The notes below the pieces were generated by a model. It saw only the letters and a program-made list of their open reading frames with translations, was not told the DNA's origin and ran no database searches. Positions 1-7,652 of a stretch of 64,000 bases of DNA are shown here, in pieces (positions within the stretch are counted from its first letter, which is position 1; every line of letters begins with the position of its first letter). Source of the DNA: Pseudarthrobacter naphthalenicus (GTDB taxonomy: Bacteria > Actinomycetota > Actinomycetes > Actinomycetales > Micrococcaceae); assembly GCF_029076445.1 (NCBI RefSeq), contig NZ_JARESG010000019.1, positions 1 through 64,000 of the forward strand, given 5' to 3'. The position numbers and the translations under genes are program-made.

Positions 1-180
1 AAAGGCAGATTGGTCCAGTACGTCGGCCGGGTAATCCGGCCGTACCCAGGGAAAACTGTGGCGACAGTTCACGACTACTATGACGAATCAACACCCGTAC
101 TGGCCGCGTCCCTGAACAAGCGGGCTCTGGGCTACGTCTCGCTCGGGTTCCCTGATCCGCGCAAGCTCAAAAGCAGATAA
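1..180 (+). CDS. SF2 DEAD/DEAH helicase, C-terminal fragment
   Basis: The reading frame is open from the first base of the window to a TAA at 178-180, giving 59 residues of a protein whose start lies upstream. It contains a QYVGRVIRP stretch that fits helicase motif VI (Q-x-x-GR-x-xR). This is followed by a KTVATVHDYYD segment and a VLAASLNKRALGYVSLGF tail, the typical ending of restriction-type (Res-subunit) SF2 helicases. The role would be ATP-driven movement on nucleic acid; which system it belongs to cannot be told from this tail. It sits just outside a toxin-antitoxin pair and a tRNA fragment, which suggests an island edge. Confidence 0.65.
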   Translation, partial: KGRLVQYVGRVIRPYPGKTVATVHDYYDESTPVLAASLNKRALGYVSLGFPDPRKLKSR

Positions 181-689
181 CATCGTCCCCAGGACCGTAG
201 GCGGCGGTGTCTGCGTTGCCACAACTCCTCGGAACCGAATTCTCGAGAGGTCACCGTCGGGCAGCCGGACACGTCTCACGCCAGTGAACTACCCGATACC
301 GCTTAGTATCATCGAACGTGGACATGAACCTGCGTGTTTCAGTCGACGGTGACTGCCGTCCGGATGAGCCTACTGCCAAAGCGCACACCTCCAGGTCGGC
401 GCTTCTTGGCCAAGTTGCCGGTTCGGACGTCCAAGGTCACCGGCACAGGCAGGAAATCAGCGCGGGCCTGGACTTCGTAATGCGCCACGACGCCGGGCTG
501 CTGAAGCGCGTGGAGGATGCCTGAGTTCTCGCTTCGAATACGACGACATCGTCGCCTTGCCAGATCTTCTTCTCTGCGACGCACTGCCTGGCCACAACCG
601 TCATGGGTGTGACGGCTCGTCCCTACTGGACGTCCAACAAGTGGCGGCCGCAATATAGCACTTGAGTTGTAGAACACCTGAGTTGTATT
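181..689. other. Non-coding or decayed stretch between helicase tail and HigB
   Basis: About 500 bases hold only short open frames on both strands, none with a recognisable domain or good ribosome site. It may contain decayed island DNA. The only clear structure is a pair of direct repeats at the far end, annotated separately. Confidence 0.4.
663..687. promoter_or_regulatory. Direct repeats before higB, candidate autoregulatory site
   Basis: The 9-mer TGAGTTGTA occurs at 663-671 and again at 679-687, 16 bp apart, ending three bases before the first ATG of the toxin gene. TA operons are usually repressed by their antitoxin at repeats overlapping the promoter. The spacing and place fit that, but binding is inferred. 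Confidence 0.4.
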
Positions 690-1052
690 ATGGACTCGAT
701 GTGGAATGTTGACGTGGGATTAGTTGAGCCATGGTTGTTAGGTCTTGACGAAGACTCGTATGAGCAGATTATTGCTGCTTTAGAGCTTCTCGCCGAGCGC
801 GGACCTCAACTTGGTCGTCCATTGGTCGACACGGTGGTTCGTTCACGGCATAAGAATATGGAGGAGCTGCGGCCGGGGTCGAGCGGGCGGTCGGAACTGC
901 GAATCCTGTTTGCCTTTGATTCGGAGCGGCGGGCGATCCTGCTTGTCGCGGGGGAAAAGGCGGGCAACTGGAGCAAGTGGTACAAGACGAACATTCCGGT
1001 TGCTGATGACCTGTTCGATGATCATCTGAGGAATCTGAAAGGAGGGGCATAG
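690..1052 (+). CDS. higB: HigB/RelE-superfamily toxin (phage Gp49-like)
   Basis: A 120-residue protein (or 117 from the in-frame ATG at 699). The layout is that of HigB-type mRNA interferases: an N-terminal helix pair with LGRPLVDTV, then a strand-rich core with MEELRPGSSGRSELRILFAFD and a C-terminal GNWSKWYKTNIPVAD segment. The basic and aromatic residues of this core would form the ribosome-dependent RNase site. Its stop TAG at 1050-1052 overlaps by one base the GTG start of the downstream Xre-type antitoxin, the toxin-first order of higBA loci. It is expected to cut mRNA and arrest growth when the antitoxin is lost. Confidence 0.8.
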   Translation: MDSMWNVDVGLVEPWLLGLDEDSYEQIIAALELLAERGPQLGRPLVDTVVRSRHKNMEELRPGSSGRSELRILFAFDSERRAILLVAGEKAGNWSKWYKTNIPVADDLFDDHLRNLKGGA

Positions 1053-1357
1053 TGGCGAAGTCCGTGGAGGAAGTACTGGCAAAGCGTCCGGTGGACCGGG
1101 CAGCTGTGAATGCCCACAAGAAGCGCATGGTCGATGAGGTCCGGGCCTACCGGCTTCGGGAGCTCCGCGAGGCCGCTGAACTTACGCAGGTCGAGCTGGC
1201 TGGGCGCCTTCATGTCAGCCAGAACAGGGTTTCCCGCATCGAGCACGGTGACATTGATCGTGCCCAGGTCGATACTTTGCGGAAATACGTCGAGGCGCTC
1301 GGCGGCCGGCTTCGTGTCGAGGTTGAACTCGGCGACGAACGAATCCAGATCGCCTGA
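1052..1357 (+). CDS. higA: HigA-type antitoxin, Xre family HTH
   Basis: A 101-residue protein from a GTG start that shares one base with the toxin's stop; GGAGGGG lies just upstream at 1041-1047. The N-terminal ~35 residues are charged and helical and probably contact the toxin. Residues ~38-90 form a cro/C1-type helix-turn-helix (LTQVELAGRLHVSQNRVSRIEHG). The protein would neutralise HigB and repress the operon, probably at the direct repeats at 663-687. Size, order and overlap fit a complete TA module rather than a stray regulator. Confidence 0.82.
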   Translation: MAKSVEEVLAKRPVDRAAVNAHKKRMVDEVRAYRLRELREAAELTQVELAGRLHVSQNRVSRIEHGDIDRAQVDTLRKYVEALGGRLRVEVELGDERIQIA

Positions 1358-1430
1358 CGAAGCGACTTGGAGCGATCCGCGACGGCAGCCGTCTGCCCGG
1401 ACAGCGAGGTCTAAAAGGTGGGAAAAAAGG

Positions 1431-1451
1431 GGTGTGCACAATGTGCACACC
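1431..1451. repeat. Perfect 21-bp palindrome
   Basis: Ten-base arms GGTGTGCACA and TGTGCACACC flank one central A. It lies 75 bp after the antitoxin gene and about 60 bp before the tRNA-like fragment. It could be a protein-binding site (regulator or recombinase) or part of an island end. No T-tract follows it, so it is not a standard terminator. Confidence 0.7.
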
Positions 1452-1512
1452 CTGGGGGTCGGACTGGGTCGTATATTGGCCGGATCGGGCCAAATTCAGC
1501 ATGGTTACGGGA

Positions 1513-1566
1513 GTTCCCAGTGTTTGCAAGGGCCGGAGTCCGGTTCGAGTCCCAACTCGGGCACGC
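1513..1566 (+). tRNA. tRNA-Leu-like 3' fragment, possible att site
   Basis: The segment has a T-arm core GGTTCGAGTCC and a 3' acceptor strand CTCGGGC plus A. Upstream, a CAGTGTTTGCAAGGG segment resembles the long variable arm of a class II (leucine-type) tRNA. The acceptor would need a GCCCGAG 5' partner, and no such 5' half or anticodon arm is visible upstream. The T-stem also pairs poorly, so this is a fragment rather than a working tRNA. A terminator follows at once, as after a native tRNA gene. Tyrosine recombinases often leave a tRNA 3' end at island borders. Confidence 0.4.
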
Positions 1567-1570
1567 ATAA

Positions 1571-1593
1571 CCCCCTCCGTCAGAGGGGTTTTT
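1571..1593 (+). terminator. Rho-independent terminator
   Basis: Stem CCCCTC (1572-1577) pairs with GAGGGG (1583-1588) around a 5-base loop and is followed by TTTTT. It lies directly after the tRNA-like fragment and would have ended that transcript. Confidence 0.75.
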
Positions 1594-1603
1594 GCTTTAA
1601 TGT

Positions 1604-1695
1604 GTGGACATTGACCCTTCGCGGGTCCCTCTGGTCCCTCTGACGTTGGCCGCAGTCTGTTCCCTGGCGCCGTCGTCAGGGTCCTGGTGCTGTCC
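1604..1695. repeat. Intergenic repeat, copy A
   Basis: This stretch shares an ordered series of blocks with 9451-9560: TGTGGACA, CCTTCGC-GGT, TGACG, CCGC-GTCTG, GGCGCCGTCGT and AGGGTCCTGG, with small indels between them. Both copies lie between genes and neither encodes a protein. The family could be a non-autonomous element or a decayed structured sequence. Confidence 0.55.
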
Positions 1696-2150
1696 TCAAT
1701 CGTCAAGGGTCCAATCAGTCCAGATGATGCTCGGAGACTGGGAAACCTAACGCCACGCCCTGAAGCATTCCACAAGAGCGGATTTCGGCATTTGCCTCCG
1801 GGCGAAAACATCCGATGCCGTTAGAAAACGTCCGTAAACGTTGGCCGCTAGGCCTCCTGGATGATGATTGGGTGGCAGGTGGGACGGTTGGTTGTCGTGC
1901 ACGAGGCGAATGGTCCGCATGACCGGGATGCCGTTGCCGGCGGCGCATCAGCGGGAAACACCGATCGGCGGCCCCCGAACATTCGGAATCATTGAAACGC
2001 GGCAGTCGTCAAGGTTGTCTCAAACCAGGGCGTCACACTGGGTCATGTGCGGGGTGTATCCAGTCGTCGGCCTTGCTATCGTCAAAGGATATTGCCGCCG
2101 CGTGGCCAGGTGGCTGCCAACCCCCTTGCCGCCCTCGAAGAAGGACCTTC

Positions 2151-2972
2151 ATGAAGCACATGCGACTTTCCGTAATCGGCCTCATCGCAGCTGCGGGACT
2201 AGCGCTGTCCGGATGCGGGTCGGCGTCCACGGGTCCTTCCAGTTCCGCGCCGGCAGGCGGAACTGACACGTCTTTGAGCGACGTGAAGAGTGCAGGTGTG
2301 CTTAAGGTCGGCACGGAGGGCACTTACAAACCCTTCTCGTTCCACGCCAATGGCAGCGGGGACCTGACGGGGTATGACGTGGAGATCATCACGGCCGTCG
2401 CAGGCAAACTTGGCGTCAAGCCGTCGTTCCAGGAGACACAGTTTGACGCCATCTTTGCCGGGCTCGAAGCCAAGAGGTTCGACGTCGTCGCCAACCAGGT
2501 TTCGATCACGGACGAACGCAAGGCCAAGTACGATTTCTCCACCCCATATACGGTGAGCACGGGCGTAATCGTCACCAAGTCCGACAACAACAGCATCAAT
2601 TCCTTCGATAGCCTCAAGGGCAAAACCACGGCCCAGTCGCTGACGAGCAACTGGTACAAGCTTGCCCAGCAGAGTGGCGCCAACGTGCAGGCCGTTGAAG
2701 GCTGGGCGCAGGCGATCACGCTGCTCAAGCAGGGGCGCGTCGATGCGACCATCAACGACAAGCTCACGTATTTGGACCAGCAGAAGACCTCGCACGATGA
2801 CAGCATCAAGATTGCTGCCGAGACCACGGACAAGTCGCTGAGTGCCTTCGCGTTCCGCAAGGGCTCAACCACACTGACGGACGCTGTCAATAAGGCGTTG
2901 ACCGACCTGCAGACCGATGGCACCCTGACAAAGATTTCGCAGAAGTACTTCGACGCCGACGTCACCAAGTAG
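2151..2972 (+). CDS. Amino-acid ABC transporter substrate-binding lipoprotein
   Basis: A 273-residue family 3 periplasmic-type binding protein. The ATG at 2151 has AAGGAC upstream and opens a classic lipoprotein signal: basic start, hydrophobic core and lipobox LSGC with Cys22 as the predicted lipid anchor. The mature part starts with a Ser/Thr/Gly linker, then the VLKVGTEGTYKPFSF and LTGYDVEIITAVA segments typical of polar amino acid or cystine binders. It is first in a three-gene importer, with the permease 36 bp and the ATPase further downstream. The exact ligand is not evident. Confidence 0.88.
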   Translation: MKHMRLSVIGLIAAAGLALSGCGSASTGPSSSAPAGGTDTSLSDVKSAGVLKVGTEGTYKPFSFHANGSGDLTGYDVEIITAVAGKLGVKPSFQETQFDAIFAGLEAKRFDVVANQVSITDERKAKYDFSTPYTVSTGVIVTKSDNNSINSFDSLKGKTTAQSLTSNWYKLAQQSGANVQAVEGWAQAITLLKQGRVDATINDKLTYLDQQKTSHDDSIKIAAETTDKSLSAFAFRKGSTTLTDAVNKALTDLQTDGTLTKISQKYFDADVTK

Positions 2973-3008
2973 CGGGATGGTAGCCGTCGAAGAACGCTGC
3001 GCCAGACC

Positions 3009-3674
3009 ATGACGATCAACTGGGAGCTCGTCTGGGGTTCCTTGGGACCCATTCTGACTGGCGCGATTACTGGCACGATTCCCGTGGCGCTGGCGTCGTT
3101 CGGCCTGGGCCTGCTGCTCGCCCTACTGGTGGCCCTGATGCGGCTAAGCCGCAATCCAGCCCTTTCCGCGATTGCGCGGATCTACATTTCCGTCATCCGC
3201 GGCACCCCTCTCTTGGTCCAGCTGTTTGTCATCTTCTATGGGCTGCCGTCGATTGGCATCACCATCAGTCCCTGGCCGAGCGCGATCATCGCTTTCTCAC
3301 TGAACGTGGGCGGCTACGCCGCAGAGGTGATCCGCGCAGCCATTTTGTCCGTTCCCAAAGGACAGTGGGAGGCCGGACACACTATCGGCATGTCACGCCG
3401 CCAGTCGCTGGTGCGGATCATCCTGCCGCAGGCCGCGCGGGTGTCAGTCCCGCCCTTGTCCAACACCTTCATCAGCCTGGTTAAGGACACATCGTTGGCT
3501 TCGCTGATCCTCGTCACTGAACTGTTCCGCCAGGCACAGCAGGTTGCGGCTTTCAGTCAGGAATTCATGCTGCTGTATCTGGAAGCAGCCGTTATCTATT
3601 GGATAATCTGCCTGGTCCTCGCCGGCGGACAGTCTGTCCTCGAAAAGAGATTGGACCGCTATGTCGCCCACTGA
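3009..3674 (+). CDS. Amino-acid ABC transporter permease
   Basis: A 221-residue membrane protein of the HisM/TcyB type, which forms the channel of a polar amino acid or cystine importer. Hydrophobic segments begin near residues 12, 55 and 85, and another spans about 190-210. The cytoplasmic EAA loop is clear (GQWEAGHTIGMSRRQSL then ILPQA) and docks on the ATPase. RGTPLLVQLF is the usual motif near the second helix. The gene overlaps the ATPase start by 14 bases, which points to translational coupling. Confidence 0.88.
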   Translation: MTINWELVWGSLGPILTGAITGTIPVALASFGLGLLLALLVALMRLSRNPALSAIARIYISVIRGTPLLVQLFVIFYGLPSIGITISPWPSAIIAFSLNVGGYAAEVIRAAILSVPKGQWEAGHTIGMSRRQSLVRIILPQAARVSVPPLSNTFISLVKDTSLASLILVTELFRQAQQVAAFSQEFMLLYLEAAVIYWIICLVLAGGQSVLEKRLDRYVAH

Positions 3675-4446
3675 GTCCAATCTCCCGGAAGCTGCCACCC
3701 TCCTGACTGTGCGTGGACTTCGCAAGGCATTTGGTCGACATGAGGTGCTCAAATCCATCGACATGGACGTACGCCGGGGCGAAGTGGTCACGCTGATCGG
3801 GCCGTCCGGTTCGGGTAAGACGACGGTCCTCCGATGCCTAAACGGCCTGGAGGTTCCCGACGGCGGTATCGTCGAGTTCGCCAATGACCTCACAGTGGAT
3901 TTTTCGTTGCCGGTGCCGAAGAAGCAGCTTTCCTCCATGAGGGACCGCAGCGCAATGGTCTTCCAGCATTACAACCTGTTTCCGCACAAGACTGCCCTCG
4001 AAAACGTCATCGAGGGCCCGGTTCAGGTCCAGAAGCGCCCCAAGGCCGAAGCCATTGAAGAGGCCAGGGAACTGCTGGCCCGGGTCGGGCTGGCGGACAA
4101 GGAAGGCAGCTATCCCTTCGAGCTGTCCGGCGGCCAGCAGCAGCGTGTCGGCATCGTACGTGCCCTTGCCCTGCGACCGCAGCTCCTCCTGTTTGACGAG
4201 CCGACGTCCGCGTTGGACCCAGAACTGGTCGGCGACGTCCTGACGGTCATCAAGGAGTTGGCGGACGAGGGCTGGACCATGGTGGTGGTCACTCACGAAC
4301 TCGCCTTTGCTCGCGAGGTCGCTGACGAGGTGATCTTCATGGCCGATGGAGTGGTCGTCGAACGCGGTCACCCGGACACAGTGCTACGCGATCCACGGGA
4401 AGAGCGCACCCGCCAGTTCGTGGACCGGCTTCTGAATCCGTTCTAA
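3661..4446 (+). CDS. Amino-acid ABC transporter ATP-binding protein
   Basis: A 261-residue ABC ATPase. Walker A GPSGSGKTT lies at residues 47-55, the signature LSGGQQQR at 155-162 and Walker B LLLFDEPT at 175-182, followed by the switch histidine in VVVTHE. The N-terminal extension is short, as in the GlnQ/TcyC group. It powers the importer made with the two genes upstream and starts inside the permease gene. The stop TAA at 4444-4446 abuts a gene remnant on the opposite strand. Confidence 0.9.
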   Translation: MSPTESNLPEAATLLTVRGLRKAFGRHEVLKSIDMDVRRGEVVTLIGPSGSGKTTVLRCLNGLEVPDGGIVEFANDLTVDFSLPVPKKQLSSMRDRSAMVFQHYNLFPHKTALENVIEGPVQVQKRPKAEAIEEARELLARVGLADKEGSYPFELSGGQQQRVGIVRALALRPQLLLFDEPTSALDPELVGDVLTVIKELADEGWTMVVVTHELAFAREVADEVIFMADGVVVERGHPDTVLRDPREERTRQFVDRLLNPF

Positions 4447-4589
4447 CCACGGCGATCGAGACCGTCCTGGACGTGGAGGGCAGCTCCTGTGCGCCCGGTG
4501 TCATCCGAGCGTTCGAGCAGGGTGACGTGGACACCGGTCCTGGAGAGCGCCGATGCAGTCAGGACCTCTGCGAGGGTCGCGCCGACCAC
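4443..4589 (-). pseudogene. FAD-dependent monooxygenase, N-terminal remnant
   Basis: On the minus strand an open frame from about 4589 down to a TAG at 4443-4445 reads VVGATLAEVLTASALSRTG, then HVTLLERSDDTGRTGAAL and HVQDGL. This fits the first beta-alpha-beta unit and the following strand of PHBH-type FAD monooxygenases, where VVGGSxAGLL and VTLLERS are usual. Only about 48 residues remain. The GG of the dinucleotide motif has changed and the rest of the enzyme is missing. It is a decayed fragment cut off beside the ABC operon. Confidence 0.5.
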
Positions 4590-5071
4590 GGGGAGGCTGT
4601 GCAGACATCACGGCGCAGAATGGGTGGGCGGCGGGTCGGCGGCCGCAAGAAGCAACAAAAGCACGAGAGCCACGAGAGCATGGCCGCGCATGCTTTATGG
4701 GCACCCTTGGCCTACTTAGCCTGCTATTCATTATCGACCCCCTATGGTGAAGCCCCCAATGATGAGCTGCAGCAAAGAACTCCTCACGATTGATTCGGGC
4801 ACGGGAACCGTGGACGCTTTCGGCGAGACCATGACCCGCCTGGGCACACAATACGCCCAGAACTAGCTCCGCCGCGGTGTCCGCGCCGTTTTCTTGCAGG
4901 CCGTAACGCACAGCCCGGCAGCCCATCGGTTGAGCTTTGGCGCGCCAACCGGGCGTCCCTGGCATCTATCACGGCGGCTGCGAGGAGACGGCCATGGACG
5001 CGGGGGGACTATCCAGTGATCCTTACAGGCTGGCTCCACGGTGCGATCCGGCACTGTCCGCCCGGTCATTT
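4590..5071. other. Intergenic stretch without a recognisable gene
   Basis: About 480 bases with only short open frames, such as a 35-codon plus-strand frame at 4759-4866, and no domain match. It probably holds the decayed remainder of the monooxygenase locus. No clear terminator or operator was seen. Confidence 0.4.
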
Positions 5072-6115
5072 CTATGGCTTCTTTAGGAGGCGTTCGACGC
5101 GGGGTTTGACCTCGGTGGCGAGCAGGGTCAGGGATTCGAGGAAGTGGTCGTGGGGGAGGCTTCCGATGTCCATTTGGAGGAAGTGGCGCATGTGGCCCAT
5201 GTGGCCGTGCAGGTCAACGATGCGTTGGGCGATTTCGTCGGGGTCTCCGACGTAGTAGGCGCCGGGGAACTCGGCCTGTGCCAGGAACTGGCGTTTGTCC
5301 GGGGCGGGCCAGCCGCGGAGTTTGCCCATCTCGATGTTGAGGTTGTACCAGCCGGGATAGAACCGTTCCAGGGCTTCCTTTTTGGTGGGGGCGATCAGGC
5401 CGAGGGTGGCCACGGAGACCTTGATGTCCTCCCCGGTGTGTCCGGCTTTCGCGGCGGTGGCCCGGTAGAGGTCTGCCAGGGGTGCGAACCTGGAGGGTGC
5501 CCCGCCGATGATGCCGTAGGAAATTGGCAGGCCGAGCTCCCCGGCGCGGACGGAGGATGGTGCGCTGCCGCCGGTTGCCAGCCAGAGGGGCAGCTTGCCC
5601 TTGACCGGGCGCGGCACCACGGCAAGGTCGTGGAGGGCTGGCCGGACGGTCCCGGACCAGGTCACGTTCTCGGTCTTGCTGTTGTTGATGGTCATCAGCA
5701 GGTCGAGTTTTTCGGCGTAGAGCCTGTCGTAGTCCTTGAGGTCGTAGCCGAACAGCGGGAAGGTCTCGATGGAGGATCCGCGGCCGGCGGTGATTTCCAC
5801 CCGGCCGCCGCCGGAGACAGCGTCAGCGATGGCGAACTGCTGGAACACCCGGACCGGGTCATCGGTGCTGATGATGCTCGCGCCGCTGCCGAGCTTGATC
5901 CGCTTTGTGGCGGCCGCTGCTGCGGCAATCACGGTTCCCGGGGAGGAGGCGGGCATGTCCAGGGTGTGGTGCTCGCCGATTCCGAAGTAGTCCAGCCCGT
6001 TCTGGTCCGCGAGCACGATGGCCTCGTGGAGGTTGCGGATGGCTTCGGTGGTGGACCGGAGGCTTCCGTCGGGGTTTCGCTGGGTGTCGCCGAAGCTGTA
6101 GGCGCCGATTTCCAT
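5072..6115 (-). CDS. LLM-class flavin-dependent oxidoreductase (luciferase-like)
   Basis: A 347-residue bacterial-luciferase-fold monooxygenase. The ATG at 6115 is chosen because AGGAGAACC lies directly before it and the family motif MEIGAYSFGD starts there; the longer upstream frame adds an unrelated tail. IGEHHTLDMPASSP, the LGSGASIISTDDPVRVFQQFA segment and RVEITAGRGS are typical of the FMN or F420-using LLM subgroup. The gene lies 46 bp after a gene for a small NADP-binding reductase on the same strand, so the two probably form a reductase-oxygenase pair under the divergent MarR regulator. Confidence 0.87.
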   Translation of the reverse strand: MEIGAYSFGDTQRNPDGSLRSTTEAIRNLHEAIVLADQNGLDYFGIGEHHTLDMPASSPGTVIAAAAAATKRIKLGSGASIISTDDPVRVFQQFAIADAVSGGGRVEITAGRGSSIETFPLFGYDLKDYDRLYAEKLDLLMTINNSKTENVTWSGTVRPALHDLAVVPRPVKGKLPLWLATGGSAPSSVRAGELGLPISYGIIGGAPSRFAPLADLYRATAAKAGHTGEDIKVSVATLGLIAPTKKEALERFYPGWYNLNIEMGKLRGWPAPDKRQFLAQAEFPGAYYVGDPDEIAQRIVDLHGHMGHMRHFLQMDIGSLPHDHFLESLTLLATEVKPRVERLLKKP

Positions 6116-6161
6116 GGTTCTCCTAGATGCAGTGCTGGGGGCGGGTTTGTTGGGGCCGGAG

Positions 6162-6836
6162 TCAGAGGCGGACGGGTTCACGGTCCGCGGACAGGATGGA
6201 CCGCAGCTGTTCCGCGGTGTGGCTGCCGTTGAAGATCTCGGTGCCGGGTTGGAAGCTGCGGCCGGCTTCCAGCGGCCCCGCATCCACCGCGTCGTAACCG
6301 ATCCGGTTGATGAACCGGCTCACGAGGTCCTTCGCGCCTTGGTGATCACCGGCCAGGGCGAGGGCCCGCCGGCCTTCGTAACCGGGTTCCTGCCCGTCCA
6401 CTTCGAGATCGTGGTAGCCGATGTGATTGAGCGTCTTCACAATGTTCGAGCCCGCCAGATAGTCCTGGACGATTTCGCTGCTCGTCCTGTCGTCGTTCTC
6501 GAAGTCGTCAATCTCGCCGTCCACCGGTGCCCAGTAGTTCATTGCCTCGATGACTGTCTTGCCGCCCAGGAGGTCAGGGTCGAGGGTGCGGCATTTGTGG
6601 AGCGGCACCGCCACCACCACGATGTCGGCATCGGCGGCCTCAGCAGCCGTGACGGCCACCGCGCCAGGGGTCATGATCTGCACCATGAGGGCGATATCCT
6701 CGGCTGGCTTGGAAGTGGCGACCATAACGCCGTAACCGGCCTTGAGAGCCTGGCGCCCGACGGCGGTTCCCACCCTTCCGGCGCCGAGGATCCCGATGGT
6801 CCGGGGTTCTGCCGAGTGATTCTGCGGAGCGCTCAT
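6162..6836 (-). CDS. NADPH-dependent F420-reductase-like protein
   Basis: A 224-residue single-domain Rossmann protein. The N-terminal GILGAGRVGTAVGRQALKAG is the NADP-binding loop, followed by VMVATSKPAEDIA and VVVAVPLHKC, the pattern of F420H2:NADP+ oxidoreductases and related NAD-binding reductases. It probably supplies reduced cofactor to the flavin monooxygenase downstream in the same operon. It could instead act on its own small substrate. Its start is 96 bp from the divergent marR start, so both share one control region. Confidence 0.78.
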   Translation of the reverse strand: MSAPQNHSAEPRTIGILGAGRVGTAVGRQALKAGYGVMVATSKPAEDIALMVQIMTPGAVAVTAAEAADADIVVVAVPLHKCRTLDPDLLGGKTVIEAMNYWAPVDGEIDDFENDDRTSSEIVQDYLAGSNIVKTLNHIGYHDLEVDGQEPGYEGRRALALAGDHQGAKDLVSRFINRIGYDAVDAGPLEAGRSFQPGTEIFNGSHTAEQLRSILSADREPVRL

Positions 6837-6860
6837 GCTGCCGGTCCTTCCTATACCAAA

Positions 6861-6885
6861 CTATGTTGTTTAACAGACTATATTC
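6861..6885. promoter_or_regulatory. Candidate MarR operator in divergent promoter
   Basis: The AT-rich spacer between the reductase gene and marR holds TGTT (6864-6867) and AACA (6872-6875) as an inverted repeat inside a wider imperfect palindrome, CTATGTTG/TTTAACAGACTATA. This is the expected size and place for a MarR dimer site controlling both directions. Confidence 0.45.
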
Positions 6886-6932
6886 CCGACAGAACATCTG
6901 TACAACTTCACGGTTGACGGTAGGATGAGTGA

Positions 6933-7436
6933 ATGACCGAACGCACGCAGACCCACCCCGGGAGCACCGTCACGGCCGTTCCGGGCGATCTGGGCTGGCA
7001 TCTGGGAATGGTGCTGCGCGGTTACCAGACCCGTTTCGAGGACGCCGTTGATCAGATGCCCGCCGGCATCCGCGGCTTCCAGGTGCTCTCCGCCGTCGTA
7101 CACAAAGACCCGCCGAACCAGCAGGCGCTCGGGGCGCACCTCGCCATCGACCGGACCGTCCTGACCTACTTGCTCGATACCCTGGTGGCCGCCGGCGTCG
7201 TGGAACGTGTCCCCGACCCGGCCGACCGCCGGGCCCGGAAGATTATTGCCACCGACGGCGGACGGGACATACTGGCTGCCTGCGAAGAGCGCGTGGCCGC
7301 GGCTGAGGCAGACCTCCTTGCCGGCCTGGAGCAGGAGGACGCCCAGACCATACGCATCCTGATTGGCCGGCTGGCCCGAAACGTCCACCGTGCACAGCCC
7401 GGGGCAAGCCCCTGCGAGGCCATGGATAACCTCTAA
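6933..7436 (+). CDS. MarR-family transcriptional regulator
   Basis: A 167-residue winged-helix protein. The core has QALGAHLAIDRTVLTYLLDTLVAAGVVERV, then DPADRRARKIIATDGG, the MarR recognition helix and wing. The ATG at 6933 follows GGATGAG. It is divergent from the reductase-monooxygenase pair, the standard arrangement for a MarR repressor that releases DNA on binding a phenolic or oxidant ligand. Confidence 0.87.
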   Translation: MTERTQTHPGSTVTAVPGDLGWHLGMVLRGYQTRFEDAVDQMPAGIRGFQVLSAVVHKDPPNQQALGAHLAIDRTVLTYLLDTLVAAGVVERVPDPADRRARKIIATDGGRDILAACEERVAAAEADLLAGLEQEDAQTIRILIGRLARNVHRAQPGASPCEAMDNL

Positions 7437-7652
7437 AACACAGGTGAACTGGCTATCCACAGTCGTTGCCCTTGACGCCGGAATCGTGGACCTGGAGTAG
7501 GCCGCCCCCGTAGCCCAGGCCTCCAATTGAGGGTTGAGCATGCTGACCCGATGGCATCAGTTACGACTGTGATGAGTCACGCCGGGCGACACACGGATGT
7601 AGAGCCGGCGATCTAAAACAAAGGCTTCGCAAGGCCAGAAAGGGGCCGATAA

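Larger units (their letters stand above)
1358..2150. other. Intergenic region with palindromes, tRNA fragment and repeat
   Basis: About 790 bases without a convincing gene. It holds a 21-bp palindrome, a second shorter inverted repeat (TTGGCC at 1476-1481, GGCCAA at 1488-1493), a tRNA-like fragment, a terminator and one copy of an intergenic repeat, each listed separately. The part 1700-2150 shows no recognisable feature apart from the promoter region expected for the ABC operon. Confidence 0.5.

Noticed and set aside
1513..1566. A complete functional tRNA gene
   Set aside because: No 5' acceptor strand GCCCGAG or anticodon arm is found upstream, and the T-stem has two mismatches.
1868..2266. 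Plus-strand frame of 132 codons overlapping the ABC binding protein start
   Set aside because: It runs through the lipoprotein signal in another frame and has no domain; the ATG at 2151 in the other frame has a ribosome site and lipobox.
5144..6232. Long plus-strand open frame opposite the flavin monooxygenase
   Set aside because: It is Gly/Val-rich without a domain and mirrors the true gene's codon pattern; the minus-strand frame has a ribosome site and family motifs.
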